Assembly (NCBI GenBank): GCA_031254385.1
Contig: JAIRUO010000072.1
Coordinates: 1 to 20,301, forward strand
Source of the DNA: Treponema sp.
GTDB lineage: Bacteria; Spirochaetota; Spirochaetia; Treponematales; Breznakiellaceae
Direction: 5' to 3'
Length of the DNA: 20,301 nucleotides
A program made the translations under genes and the position numbers. The notes beneath the pieces are model-generated. The model saw only the letters and a program-made list of their open reading frames with translations, made no database searches and was not told the DNA's origin. Below, piece by piece: positions 1-7,023 of this stretch. Every line of letters begins with the position of its first letter. Position 1 is the stretch's first letter.

Positions 1-198
1 CCGAACCCAATCATTATATTTTTTTCAACATTGCAACATTCATCAACCCTATTTTAAAAATACAAAATTATTCCAAACATATAACCAATAGTCAATAAAA
101 AATCACTGCAATAAAAAAAATTTTACTTTTAGTTGTTAGCGTCATAACTATCAAGCAAGTAAATTCATAAATAAATATATTATATAGGAGGCATATAT
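1..198. other. AT-rich leader region upstream of the sugar-binding protein gene
   Basis: No gene is visible here. The stretch is very AT-rich with several A and T runs, as expected for a promoter and untranslated leader of a highly expressed binding-protein gene. A near-consensus ribosome binding site AGGAGG lies at 186-191, 7 nt before the ATG at 199. TTGTTA at 133-138 could be a -35 element, but no good -10 sits 16-18 nt downstream, so no promoter is called. Confidence 0.5.
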
Positions 199-1548
199 AT
201 GCTATCGAAGATTAGAGTAATAAGTGTCTTGCTTATTGTTCTCCTTGCTGTTTCCGCATTCGCGGGTGGCGGCTCGAGTTCAAGCTCAAGTTCGTCAGCC
301 GACAGTAAGAACATCAGAGTCTTGTACTACCTGGAAGCAACTAATCCAACTTCAGTTGCAGACGCTAACTGGGCTTTCCAGGAATTTGCGAGGCTAAACC
401 CTGATGTTAGGGTTGAAAGGGAGAATCTTTTTAGTGAGGCCTATCATGACAAAATGAGGGCTTACGCCGCATCGGGCAACCTTCCCGATGTCATGTATGT
501 CTGGCCGTCAGGACGGTCTGCCTATCTGCATGATGAGGGACTCCTCAGGAATCTGACACCCCTTATCAACAGAGACAATCTTGCTGCTAACTATCAGTCC
601 TATGCATTTGATCCAAGGCTGCAGCAATCAGGCTACGTGGCCATGATTCCAAACGGTGTAACTGCTACTCACACTTTCTGGACCAACATGGAAGTGCTGA
701 ATGCCGCAGGGCTCCAACCAGCCACAACTTATGCGGAACTGGCAGCCCAGGTTGCGACTTTAAGGGCCAGGGGTTATGGCACGGTATTAATGGGCGCCAA
801 AGACGAATGGGTAATTCAGAGCTGTTTCTTCTCCATGCTTGCGGGCCGTTTCTGCGGAGAAGGCTGGGATCAGAGGATATTCAGCGGAACGGCTAAATTT
901 ACAGATGCGGATTTTGTAGCAGCCCTGACCTTTATGAAAAGAATGTTCGATGACGGCGTACTGAATCCTGATGTTCTGGGTATTGACTATTCAGAAAGCC
1001 CAGGCTTGTTTGCTTCCAATAGATATGCCTACATGATTGACGGTGACTGGCGCGTCGGTAATTTCACTACCGATCCGGATACCGGACAGGCCCTATTGAC
1101 CCCGGCCAGGCAGAATAATATCAGAATCGGCGTATTCCCGACCATTGAAGGCGTAAAATTCAACAACTCAAATTCAACCATTCTTGCAACCGGATGGGCT
1201 ATGAGCGCAGCTATTCCCGTTGGTTCTGCCAGGGAAGATGCAGCTTGGCGTCTTGTCAAGTGGTTAAGCGGAAGGGAAGTTATGTACCGCTCAGTGGCGA
1301 GTGGCGGAGTTCCGTCTCCGGCCAGAACCGACCTTAATATTGCCTCCATGCCGCTTGAACCCCTCCAGATAGCTTATGGCAATCTCTCGTGGGGTACCTC
1401 TACTATTGTTATTGATGGTCCCTTTGGCGGCATCATTGAGACAGAGTGTAATGTTGGTCTGGCGGAACTCGGCATGGGATTAAAAACACCCCAGCAAGTT
1501 GCCCAGGATCTTCAGCGGGCCTTTGATGCCTATATGGCCAGACGCTAG
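199..1548 (+). CDS. ABC transporter sugar-binding protein (CUT1 type, SBP family 1/8)
   Basis: Extracytoplasmic solute-binding protein that captures a sugar or polyol for the two permeases encoded next. The 449-residue length fits the family. The N-terminus has a lysine/arginine start, a hydrophobic core (about residues 8-20) and an AFA cleavage site at residues 20-22, followed by GGG and eight serines. There is no cysteine in this region, so it looks like a signal peptidase I substrate and not a lipoprotein. The polyserine run is probably a flexible linker. The body has SBP-like features: LPDVMYVWPSG near 94-104 and a C-terminal stretch with WLSGREVM. The start is fixed by AGGAGG 7 nt upstream. 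It is followed by a strong hairpin and then the permease genes. The substrate cannot be read from sequence; the adjacent polyol dehydrogenase and sugar kinase suggest a polyol or monosaccharide. Confidence 0.9.
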   Translation: MLSKIRVISVLLIVLLAVSAFAGGGSSSSSSSSADSKNIRVLYYLEATNPTSVADANWAFQEFARLNPDVRVERENLFSEAYHDKMRAYAASGNLPDVMYVWPSGRSAYLHDEGLLRNLTPLINRDNLAANYQSYAFDPRLQQSGYVAMIPNGVTATHTFWTNMEVLNAAGLQPATTYAELAAQVATLRARGYGTVLMGAKDEWVIQSCFFSMLAGRFCGEGWDQRIFSGTAKFTDADFVAALTFMKRMFDDGVLNPDVLGIDYSESPGLFASNRYAYMIDGDWRVGNFTTDPDTGQALLTPARQNNIRIGVFPTIEGVKFNNSNSTILATGWAMSAAIPVGSAREDAAWRLVKWLSGREVMYRSVASGGVPSPARTDLNIASMPLEPLQIAYGNLSWGTSTIVIDGPFGGIIETECNVGLAELGMGLKTPQQVAQDLQRAFDAYMARR

Positions 1549-1569
1549 TTTGTAAGGTTTTTGACATCT

Positions 1570-1598
1570 GCCTGTGAGTAAACTTGTTACTCACAGGC
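1570..1598 (+). terminator. Strong hairpin between binding-protein and permease genes (partial terminator or mRNA stabiliser)
   Basis: A perfect 12-bp inverted repeat: GCCTGTGAGTAA (1570-1581), loop ACTTG, TTACTCACAGGC (1587-1598). Only two T residues follow before TATTAG-like sequence, so there is no proper U tract. In importer operons such a hairpin after the binding-protein gene often gives partial termination or 3'-end protection, so the binding protein is made in excess over the permeases. That role is inferred. Confidence 0.75.
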
Positions 1599-1623
1599 TT
1601 ATTAGAGAAAGCAAGGCGGAATT

Positions 1624-2523
1624 ATGAGAGACAGTTTATCAAAAAGAGAAGAACGAGTATCCTACATTATACTTGTCGCACCCGCCTTGCTTCTCTATTT
1701 ATTTGTAATGGCATTTCCCGCGATTTCTTCTATATTACTGAGTATATCTACTTATAACAGGGGCAGGATACTCGATCTTAATAATCATGGTTTTGGAGGA
1801 CTTGCGGCTTATCAGCAAATCATAACAGATGAATATTTTTGGATGTCCTTAAAAAACAATTTATATATAGTCCTTATATCAGTGTTTGGACAGATACCGC
1901 TGGGTTTCTTCCTTGCGTATATACTGTCCCGCAACCTTATAAGGGGCGGAGGTTTTTTCCAGGCTGTGATTTACTTACCCAATGTAATCGCTGCTGTAAT
2001 AATAGGCGTTCTTTTTAATAAATTCTTTATAAATACCAACAGCGTATGGCTGGAAATCCAGCGTATCTTTAACCCTGCTGCGGAATTTATTCCGGGCAAA
2101 AACGCTATGTTCCCGGTCTTGCTGGTAATACTCTGGATGTATACAGGGATATACATGATTATATTTTTGGCAAATCTCCAAAAAATTGACGTTTCGGTTA
2201 TAGAAGCTTCAAAAATTGACGGTGCAAGCGAAATGCAAACCTTGCGCTATATTATATTTCCGGCACTGTCAGGCGTTATTGTTACCACTGCGATCCTTGC
2301 TATTTCCGGTTCGCTTAAATCTTTTGACCTGATTTGGGTAATGACCGCCGGAGGGCCAGCCCGAAGAACCAGCGTCCTTGCAATCTATATGTACGAAAAA
2401 GCCTTCCGAGCCGCGCCTAATTATCCGCTGGCCAACGCAATTTCTACAATTATGGTGATCATCTGTTTTATACTAATATGGTTGACCCGGTTGGCTGAAA
2501 AAAAATTGGGCTCAGAGGATTAA
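1624..2523 (+). CDS. ABC sugar transporter permease, MalF/UgpA type
   Basis: Inner-membrane permease, 299 residues, with about six hydrophobic segments (for example 13-40, 80-101, 113-132, 162-183, 215-232, 270-288). The cytoplasmic EAA loop that docks the ATPase is seen at about 194-214 (EASKIDGASEMQTLRYIIFP), with the conserved glycine at 200. The ribosome binding site is weak (AAGGCGGA, 4-5 nt before ATG). It lies 75 nt downstream of the binding-protein gene, past the hairpin, and its stop codon is one base from the next ATG. No ATPase gene follows, so the importer probably uses a shared MsmK/UgpC-type ATPase encoded elsewhere, which is common for CUT1 systems. Confidence 0.92.
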   Translation: MRDSLSKREERVSYIILVAPALLLYLFVMAFPAISSILLSISTYNRGRILDLNNHGFGGLAAYQQIITDEYFWMSLKNNLYIVLISVFGQIPLGFFLAYILSRNLIRGGGFFQAVIYLPNVIAAVIIGVLFNKFFINTNSVWLEIQRIFNPAAEFIPGKNAMFPVLLVILWMYTGIYMIIFLANLQKIDVSVIEASKIDGASEMQTLRYIIFPALSGVIVTTAILAISGSLKSFDLIWVMTAGGPARRTSVLAIYMYEKAFRAAPNYPLANAISTIMVIICFILIWLTRLAEKKLGSED

Positions 2524-2524
2524 T

Positions 2525-3367
2525 ATGGCAGATATACGAAAGATAAGCCCAGTCTACCTAACTATCATGTATATCATCGTTAGTTTATTCGCAATTCTTG
2601 CAATCTACCCTATTTTTTGGGTCATAATGCAGTCCTTCAAGACCACACAGGAATATGTAGTCGCCAGCAAACTGGCTCTTCCAACAACCTGGTTTTATAT
2701 GAATTATCCTCTGGCATGGCAAGCCGGTCAATTCCACGTTCTAATTGGTAACAGCCTTATATATACTTCTGTTACGGTTGTTTCGATAATCATTCTGAGC
2801 TTTATGGCTGGCTTTGCATTTGCCAAACTTCCGTCAAAAATAACGCCTATTCTGCACGGCAGTTTTATCATAGGCATACTTATTACCCTCCAATGTATAA
2901 TGGTTCCGCTTTTTCTGTTGGTCAATGCGGTGGGCCTGTATAATACAAGGCTTGGGGTGCTTATCCCCTACATAGGCATTGGGCTTCCCATGGCCGTGTA
3001 CCTTGCTACCGCATACATAAAAGGTATTCCCGACGAGATAATCGAGTCCGCCCGCATTGACGGCGCAAAGTACATTATTATATTCAGCGCCATAATCATG
3101 CCCATGGCCGCACCTGTAGCGACTACTGTGGCTATACTAACCGTAACCGGAACATGGAACGAGTTTATGCTCATAAATATCCTGGTTTCTTCAGACAGCC
3201 TCAAATCCATACCTATAGGCATTTATATGTTCTCAGGTGCGCTGGCCTCGGACTTTGGCAAGCAGTTCGCGGCCCTGGTTATAGGCATGACCCCCATGAT
3301 CGTCTTTTACATCATTTTTAGAAAACAAATAACCAAAGGTGTCTCCGCAGGGGCGGTTAAAGGCTAA
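2525..3367 (+). CDS. ABC sugar transporter permease, MalG/UgpE type
   Basis: Second inner-membrane permease of the importer, 280 residues and about six membrane segments. The EAA loop is at about 174-195 (ESARIDGAKYIIIFSAIIMP), with the conserved glycine at 180. The ATG begins one base after the stop of the upstream permease gene and is served by AGAGGA (2514-2519) inside the upstream coding sequence, so translation is probably coupled. The protein ends in the charged tail typical of MalG-type subunits (KQITKGVSAGAVKG). The gene is tail-to-tail with the polyol dehydrogenase across a 26-bp C/T-rich junction. Confidence 0.92.
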   Translation: MADIRKISPVYLTIMYIIVSLFAILAIYPIFWVIMQSFKTTQEYVVASKLALPTTWFYMNYPLAWQAGQFHVLIGNSLIYTSVTVVSIIILSFMAGFAFAKLPSKITPILHGSFIIGILITLQCIMVPLFLLVNAVGLYNTRLGVLIPYIGIGLPMAVYLATAYIKGIPDEIIESARIDGAKYIIIFSAIIMPMAAPVATTVAILTVTGTWNEFMLINILVSSDSLKSIPIGIYMFSGALASDFGKQFAALVIGMTPMIVFYIIFRKQITKGVSAGAVKG

Positions 3368-3370
3368 GCA

Positions 3371-3402
3371 CCCTACTCCCCACTCTCCACTCCCTACTCC
3401 CC
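3371..3402. repeat. C/T-rich heptamer repeat at a convergent junction
   Basis: Degenerate tandem sequence built from CCCTACT (exact at 3371-3377 and 3392-3398) and variants such as CCACTCT and CCACTCC. It fills the gap between two tail-to-tail genes and runs into the 3' end of the dehydrogenase, supplying its last codon and TAG stop on the minus strand. The same exact heptamer occurs at 18203-18216. No hairpin was seen. Confidence 0.7.
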
Positions 3403-4437
3403 AATCTTTACCACAGACTTAACAATTTCCGCCTTGTTGTGAATGCTTTCGTCCATGGCCCTTTGGATGTCGTCAAAATCAAAAACATTGGTAACTATGT
3501 TCTTGATGTCTATAAGGCCCCGGTCAACTGCGTCAATGGCAAGGGGATATATGTGGCGGTAGCGGAAGATGGTCTTAAATGTTAATTCCTTGTCTAGGGC
3601 CTGCCCAAGGGGGAGATTCATCATTCCAGTCTTGCTGTAGCCTACAAACACCAGGGTTCCACCTTTTTTTAGCACGGCTATGCCCTCTGCAGCGGCGCTT
3701 TCGATACCGGAAGTCTCTATGACCAAGTTAAGGCCGGCGCAGTCCTTTTTGATAGCCTCAACCAGGTTCTGTTCGGCGCTGTTTATGGTGATATCCGCAC
3801 CCAGGGCTTTGGCTTTTTCCAGCCTTTTGTTCACAACATCGCTGATATACACTTTGGAAACGCCCAGGGCCTTGAGCGCCAGCATGGAAACCAGCCCAAT
3901 GCAGCCAGACCCGGTAACAAGAGCGGTCTGGCCCAATGTTGCCCCACCCAATAAAGCGGCGTGAAACCCGACTGCAAGCGGTTCAATCAGAGCCCCTTCC
4001 ATTGCGGTCATTTTGTCGGGAAGTTTGAAACAAAGGGCTGCATCGTGGGCAACAAACTCCTGAAATACCCCGTCAACAGGCGGAGTGGCGAAAAAAACCA
4101 CATCAGGACAGAGGTTATAGCGCCCTGAACGGCAAAATTCGCAGTGGCCACAGGTTTTTCCTGGTTCAATGGCCACTCTATCGCCTTTTTTAAGGTGTTT
4201 GACCCCTGATCCGAGCTCTACTACTACGCCAGAAGCCTCATGCCCAAGGACAAAAGGCGGTTTTACTATAAAATCCCCAATTCTGCCATGCTCAAAATAG
4301 TGAAGATCCGAGCCGCAGACACCGACATACTCCAATTTTACCAAAACTTCATCATCTTTTGGCTGCGGAATGGGCCTTTCAACAAATTCCATCTTCCCTA
4401 TTGCCGTCATTACCGCAACTTTCATTTTGTCCTGCAT
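3394..4437 (-). CDS. Zinc-dependent polyol dehydrogenase (sorbitol/xylitol dehydrogenase family)
   Basis: Medium-chain dehydrogenase that oxidises a polyol such as sorbitol or xylitol to the 2-ketose with NAD+. Numbered from the ATG at 4437: catalytic zinc residues C41 (VGVCGSD), H66 and E67 (GHEAS); structural zinc cysteines C96, C99, C102 and C110 (CGHCEFCRSGRYNLC); and a Rossmann motif GSGCIG followed by an acidic residue in ISDVVNKR, consistent with NAD. FFATPPVDG and FRYRHIYP are typical of the sorbitol/xylitol dehydrogenase branch. A TTG at 4458 would add seven residues. I prefer 4437 because AAGGAGAG (4447-4454 on the complement) precedes it; the ATG at 4425 (MKVAVMTAIGKMEF) matches the usual family start and is also possible. 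It is divergent from the sugar kinase gene, which would act on its ketose product. Confidence 0.9.
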   Translation of the reverse strand: MQDKMKVAVMTAIGKMEFVERPIPQPKDDEVLVKLEYVGVCGSDLHYFEHGRIGDFIVKPPFVLGHEASGVVVELGSGVKHLKKGDRVAIEPGKTCGHCEFCRSGRYNLCPDVVFFATPPVDGVFQEFVAHDAALCFKLPDKMTAMEGALIEPLAVGFHAALLGGATLGQTALVTGSGCIGLVSMLALKALGVSKVYISDVVNKRLEKAKALGADITINSAEQNLVEAIKKDCAGLNLVIETSGIESAAAEGIAVLKKGGTLVFVGYSKTGMMNLPLGQALDKELTFKTIFRYRHIYPLAIDAVDRGLIDIKNIVTNVFDFDDIQRAMDESIHNKAEIVKSVVKIGE

Positions 4438-4446
4438 TTTTGCATA

Positions 4447-4454
4447 CTCTCCTT
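4447..4454 (-). promoter_or_regulatory. Ribosome binding site of the polyol dehydrogenase
   Basis: Reads AAGGAGAG on the minus strand, 9 nt before the ATG at 4437. It lies inside the longer TTG-initiated reading frame, which argues against the TTG at 4458 as the start. Confidence 0.55.
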
Positions 4455-4481
4455 GCAAATTACTGGATTTTAGCTTATTAT
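4453..4481 (+). promoter_or_regulatory. Candidate promoter of the PfkB sugar kinase
   Basis: -35 TTGCAA (4453-4458), 17-nt spacer, -10 TATTAT (4476-4481); transcription would start near 4488, about 39 nt before the ATG. An 8-bp direct repeat GCAAATTA (4455-4462 and 4496-4503) brackets the start region and could be an operator, which is speculative. Confidence 0.55.
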
Positions 4482-4505
4482 ATTGAGGTAAGCAAGCAAA
4501 TTAAA
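4477..4505 (-). promoter_or_regulatory. Candidate promoter of the polyol dehydrogenase
   Basis: On the minus strand, -10 TATAAT (4477-4482) is a perfect match and lies 17 nt from a weak -35 TTTAAT (4500-4505). The predicted transcript would start near 4470, giving a leader of about 33 nt. The -10 shares five base pairs with the -10 of the opposing kinase promoter. Confidence 0.5.
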
Positions 4506-4526
4506 AACCGGTTCAAGGGGAAGCTT

Positions 4527-5663
4527 ATGATAATATGCTGCGGAGAAGTCCTAATTGATATGGTTCCTACCGCCTTTCCCGGTAAGGCAAGTGGGTATTT
4601 GCCCCTACCTGGAGGAAGCCCCTATAATACTGCCATCGCCATAGGCAGGCTCGGTACGCCGGTAATGTTTTTAGGGAAATTTTCAAAAGATTTTTTTGGA
4701 GAAATGCTGATGAAGCGTCTCCTGGATAACAATGTAAAAGAAGATTTAGTGATACGTTCTGAAAAAAATTCCACTCTGGCCTTTGTAAAGCTGGAAAAAG
4801 ACCAGAATCCTCAATATGTATTTTATACTGAAGGAGCAGCGGACAGGAGCCTTTCCGTTGAAGATCTGCCAAAAAAAATCCCGGCGGATACCCATTGCAT
4901 TTGTTTTGGTTCCATTGCCATGACCATGGAACCTTTGGCTTCTGCTATTGAAACCCTGATCTTGCGAGAAAACACCCTGCAAGTCCAGGGGAAAATATCG
5001 CCGGTGATTTCTTATGATCCAAATATAAGGCCTTTTATGATTAAAGACAAAAAGGCGTTTATTGAGCGTATGCAAAAATGGATTGCAGCATCCACGATTA
5101 CCAAACTATCCGCAGAAGATTTTAGCTATATTTTCCCGAGCCTGGAACCGGAAAAAGCCCTTCACAAAATACTAGCTATGGGCCCAAGGATGGCTATAGT
5201 TACCCTGGGACCTAAAGGCGCTATGGCGCTGCTCCGCCGGAACGATGGCAGTTTAACTAAGGTAGTTGCCCCGATTGTTGATCTTCCTGTAAAAGACACC
5301 ATTGGCGCAGGCGATGCTTTTCACGGGGCTTTTCTTTCCTGGCTTGAAAGAAACGAAAAAATGTCCCGTTTAAGCCTGGCTTCTCTGACAGAAACAGAAT
5401 TATACGATGCGCTATACTTCGCAAACAAGGCCGCGTCCATAATCTGTACCCGCCAGGGAGCGGAGCCTCCAACCCTGAAAGAGGTGGAAAATCTCAAATT
5501 AAAAAAACCGGAGCCCAAACCCGCAACTCCAAAGAAAGCTCCGTCAAAATCCAGCACCGCAAAGCCAAAAACAGTACCCTCCCACGGTGAGACAGAGAAA
5601 GGCACAGGGGGAAGAGGCTCTCACGGAGCCACGGAGCCACAGATGAAAGAAAAAAAGAAATAA
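4527..5663 (+). CDS. PfkB-family sugar kinase (fructokinase-like) with a low-complexity C-terminal tail
   Basis: Cytoplasmic ribokinase-family kinase, 378 residues, that would phosphorylate a sugar, most likely fructose, with ATP. Visible features are the N-terminal substrate-binding signature GGSPYNTAIAIGRLG (29-43) and the C-terminal signature DTIGAGDAFHGAFLSWL (257-273), with catalytic D263 in the GAGD anion hole. The reading frame is open upstream to 4359, but those extra residues overlap the dehydrogenase gene and do not look like the family; MIICCGEVLIDM is the normal start and has AAGGGGA about 5 nt upstream. The kinase fold ends near residue 324. The last ~54 residues are a Pro/Lys/Ser/Gly-rich tail encoded partly by repeat-like DNA. 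Specificity for fructose is inferred from the neighbouring polyol dehydrogenase. Confidence 0.88.
   Translation: MIICCGEVLIDMVPTAFPGKASGYLPLPGGSPYNTAIAIGRLGTPVMFLGKFSKDFFGEMLMKRLLDNNVKEDLVIRSEKNSTLAFVKLEKDQNPQYVFYTEGAADRSLSVEDLPKKIPADTHCICFGSIAMTMEPLASAIETLILRENTLQVQGKISPVISYDPNIRPFMIKDKKAFIERMQKWIAASTITKLSAEDFSYIFPSLEPEKALHKILAMGPRMAIVTLGPKGAMALLRRNDGSLTKVVAPIVDLPVKDTIGAGDAFHGAFLSWLERNEKMSRLSLASLTETELYDALYFANKAASIICTRQGAEPPTLKEVENLKLKKPEPKPATPKKAPSKSSTAKPKTVPSHGETEKGTGGRGSHGATEPQMKEKKK
5622..5637. repeat. Short tandem repeat (CACGGAGC twice) within the kinase tail
   Basis: Two exact copies of the octamer CACGGAGC at 5622-5629 and 5630-5637, followed by the variant CACAGATG. It encodes part of the unusual C-terminal tail of the sugar kinase and resembles intergenic minisatellite DNA more than kinase sequence. 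Confidence 0.6.
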
Positions 5664-5724
5664 GGATTTAGGATATAGTGGTTAGGATTTAGAGAAGAGA
5701 ACTAATCCACTAAATCCTAAATCC
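5664..5724. repeat. Long imperfect palindrome at a convergent junction (possible bidirectional terminator)
   Basis: Left arm 5664-5685 (GGATTTAGGATATAGTGGTTAG) and right arm 5702-5724 (starting CTAATCCACTAAATCC) pair over about 22 bp with one bulged base and one mismatch, around a 16-nt purine-rich loop. The left arm begins directly after the kinase stop codon. Further CCTA-rich copies (CCCTAACCCCTAAAC) run up to the stop codon of the next minus-strand gene. It could end transcription from both sides, but it has no flanking U tracts and looks like a repeat family. Confidence 0.65.
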
Positions 5725-5742
5725 TATTCCCTAACCCCTAAA

Positions 5743-6129
5743 CTACCCTTTTCTGACATACAAGGGAATTGACATGATTTCCTTGTCATCTACGTAGAGG
5801 ACAAAGTTGAGGACGCCGCTTTTTTTTATATAGAGGTTGGAAATGCTAAAAACCAGATGGGAAACTGTTGTAGTATTGCCCGCTCCCAGTACTTCTATGT
5901 TGCCGTTGATTGGATCGATACTCGTTTCCCCGTCAAGATCATGGCTTTCTATCTTGAAAACGTGATTTGCATATTCCCAAAGATCAAAACGCAGACGGAC
6001 AACCACCGAAAGCTGGGGATGCACACAGGGAAAATTCCGCGAAATAATAGTATCAAAGGTTCCAACTATTGTTAATTTGCCGCCGTTTTCCTGCGCAAAG
6101 TCGCAGAAGGTAAAAAGCTCAACTTTCAT
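5743..6129 (-). CDS. Small uncharacterised protein, DUF6941-like
   Basis: A 128-residue protein, probably cytoplasmic, with no signal peptide or membrane segment and many short alternating hydrophobic stretches that suggest a beta-rich fold. The opening pattern (MKVELFTFCDFAQENGGKL, then GTFDTI and FPCVHPQ) and a later IRFD-like RLRFDLWE segment resemble, from memory, the DUF6941 family, whose function is unknown. Its ATG at 6127-6129 lies inside the end of the upstream diguanylate cyclase gene, an 11-nt overlap in a different frame. No good ribosome binding site is visible, so translation is likely coupled. The stop (TAG) lies at the edge of the CCTA-rich repeat. Confidence 0.75.
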   Translation of the reverse strand: MKVELFTFCDFAQENGGKLTIVGTFDTIISRNFPCVHPQLSVVVRLRFDLWEYANHVFKIESHDLDGETSIDPINGNIEVLGAGNTTTVSHLVFSISNLYIKKSGVLNFVLYVDDKEIMSIPLYVRKG

Positions 6130-6949
6130 CGCTGTAAAGCATTACCTGGTTGCGGCCGGCGTTTTTGGCCATGTACATGGCTGTATCGGCATTTTTGATT
6201 ATAGTTTCGACATGGGTTTTCATATTCTGACCTTGCTTATACTCGGCAATATTTGCCATTGCAACTCCAAAGCTGGCTGTAATGGGAACAGGGCCTAACT
6301 CCAATTTTACAGGGCTTTTTTCAATGGATTCTCTTATGCGCTCGGCAAGAACAAGCGCTTTATTGGTTTCGGTAATGGTAAAGAAGAAAACAAATTCCTC
6401 CCCTCCGTAGCGACCCAAAAAATCGTGCTTCCTTGAAAAAGAGGAAATAACTTTAACAATATGCCGCAGAGCTTCATCGCCTGCCAAATGACCGTATTTG
6501 TCGTTAAAATTCTTAAAAAAATCAAGATCTATCATTATAATGCCGCAGGGAATTTTTAGACGAACAGAATTGTCCAATTCTGCAACAGCCCGTTCAGTAA
6601 AGAAACGTCTGCTCATGGCGCCGGTAAGGTAATCATGGCTTGCAAGATCCTTATACCGGGACTCGCTTTTTTGCAGGGCTTTCATTGCGGAATTCTGGGT
6701 ATCTATCTGGCGGCGCAGCCTTTCTATCAGAACCAATAAGTTTTCATCCTGATCCGTGCTAAAAATAGACAAAATATGCCGGATTTTTTCCAGTTCATCA
6801 TGAATTTCTTTTAGCCTGGGGATTTTAGCCAAATCTCCGTCTAGAACAGGGGCAGAATAATTCCACAATAATTTTTCTATGTGGCTCAAAGCCAAATCAG
6901 CCATGTCATCCATTGTTAATCCATAATATAATAAAACAAAAACGTTCAT
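6119..6949 (-). CDS. GGDEF diguanylate cyclase
   Basis: Makes cyclic di-GMP from two GTP. The C-terminal GGDEF domain spans about residues 105-275: metal-binding D141 (IMIDLDFFKNFND), active-site loop RYGGEEF (GGEEF at 182-186), and a product-inhibition site RKHD at 173-176, five residues before the loop as in PleD. The N-terminal ~105 residues are helical and charged, with no membrane segment or recognised sensor domain, so the signal is unknown. The start is uncertain: the ATG at 6949 and in-frame ATGs at residues 13 and 16 all lack a clear ribosome binding site. It overlaps the downstream DUF6941-like gene by 11 nt and is divergent from dnaE across 74 bp. Confidence 0.9.
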   Translation of the reverse strand: MNVFVLLYYGLTMDDMADLALSHIEKLLWNYSAPVLDGDLAKIPRLKEIHDELEKIRHILSIFSTDQDENLLVLIERLRRQIDTQNSAMKALQKSESRYKDLASHDYLTGAMSRRFFTERAVAELDNSVRLKIPCGIIMIDLDFFKNFNDKYGHLAGDEALRHIVKVISSFSRKHDFLGRYGGEEFVFFFTITETNKALVLAERIRESIEKSPVKLELGPVPITASFGVAMANIAEYKQGQNMKTHVETIIKNADTAMYMAKNAGRNQVMLYSDES

Positions 6950-6987
6950 TCGTATAGAGCTATTTTTGAGCCTTTCTTGATATCTTC

Positions 6988-7016
6988 TTGCGAAAAGCTT
7001 GATTTTTCACTATTAT
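6988..7016 (+). promoter_or_regulatory. Candidate dnaE promoter placing the transcript start at the ATG
   Basis: -35 TTGCGA (6988-6993), 17-nt spacer, -10 TATTAT (7011-7016). With the usual 6-7 nt from -10 to start, transcription would begin at about 7022-7024; the dnaE ATG is 7024-7026. This has the same layout as the candidate kinase promoter (TTGCAA, 17 nt, TATTAT). Confidence 0.5.
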
Positions 7017-7023
7017 TTCAAAA

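Noticed and set aside
3371..3402. CRISPR array or tRNA-like structure in the C/T-rich junction
   Set aside because: No spacer-repeat regularity, no palindromic repeat and no cloverleaf; it is a short degenerate heptamer array.
4359..4526. 56-residue N-terminal extension of the sugar kinase
   Set aside because: It is antisense to the dehydrogenase 5' end, has no ribosome binding site and no PfkB similarity; MIICCGEVLIDM is the normal family start.
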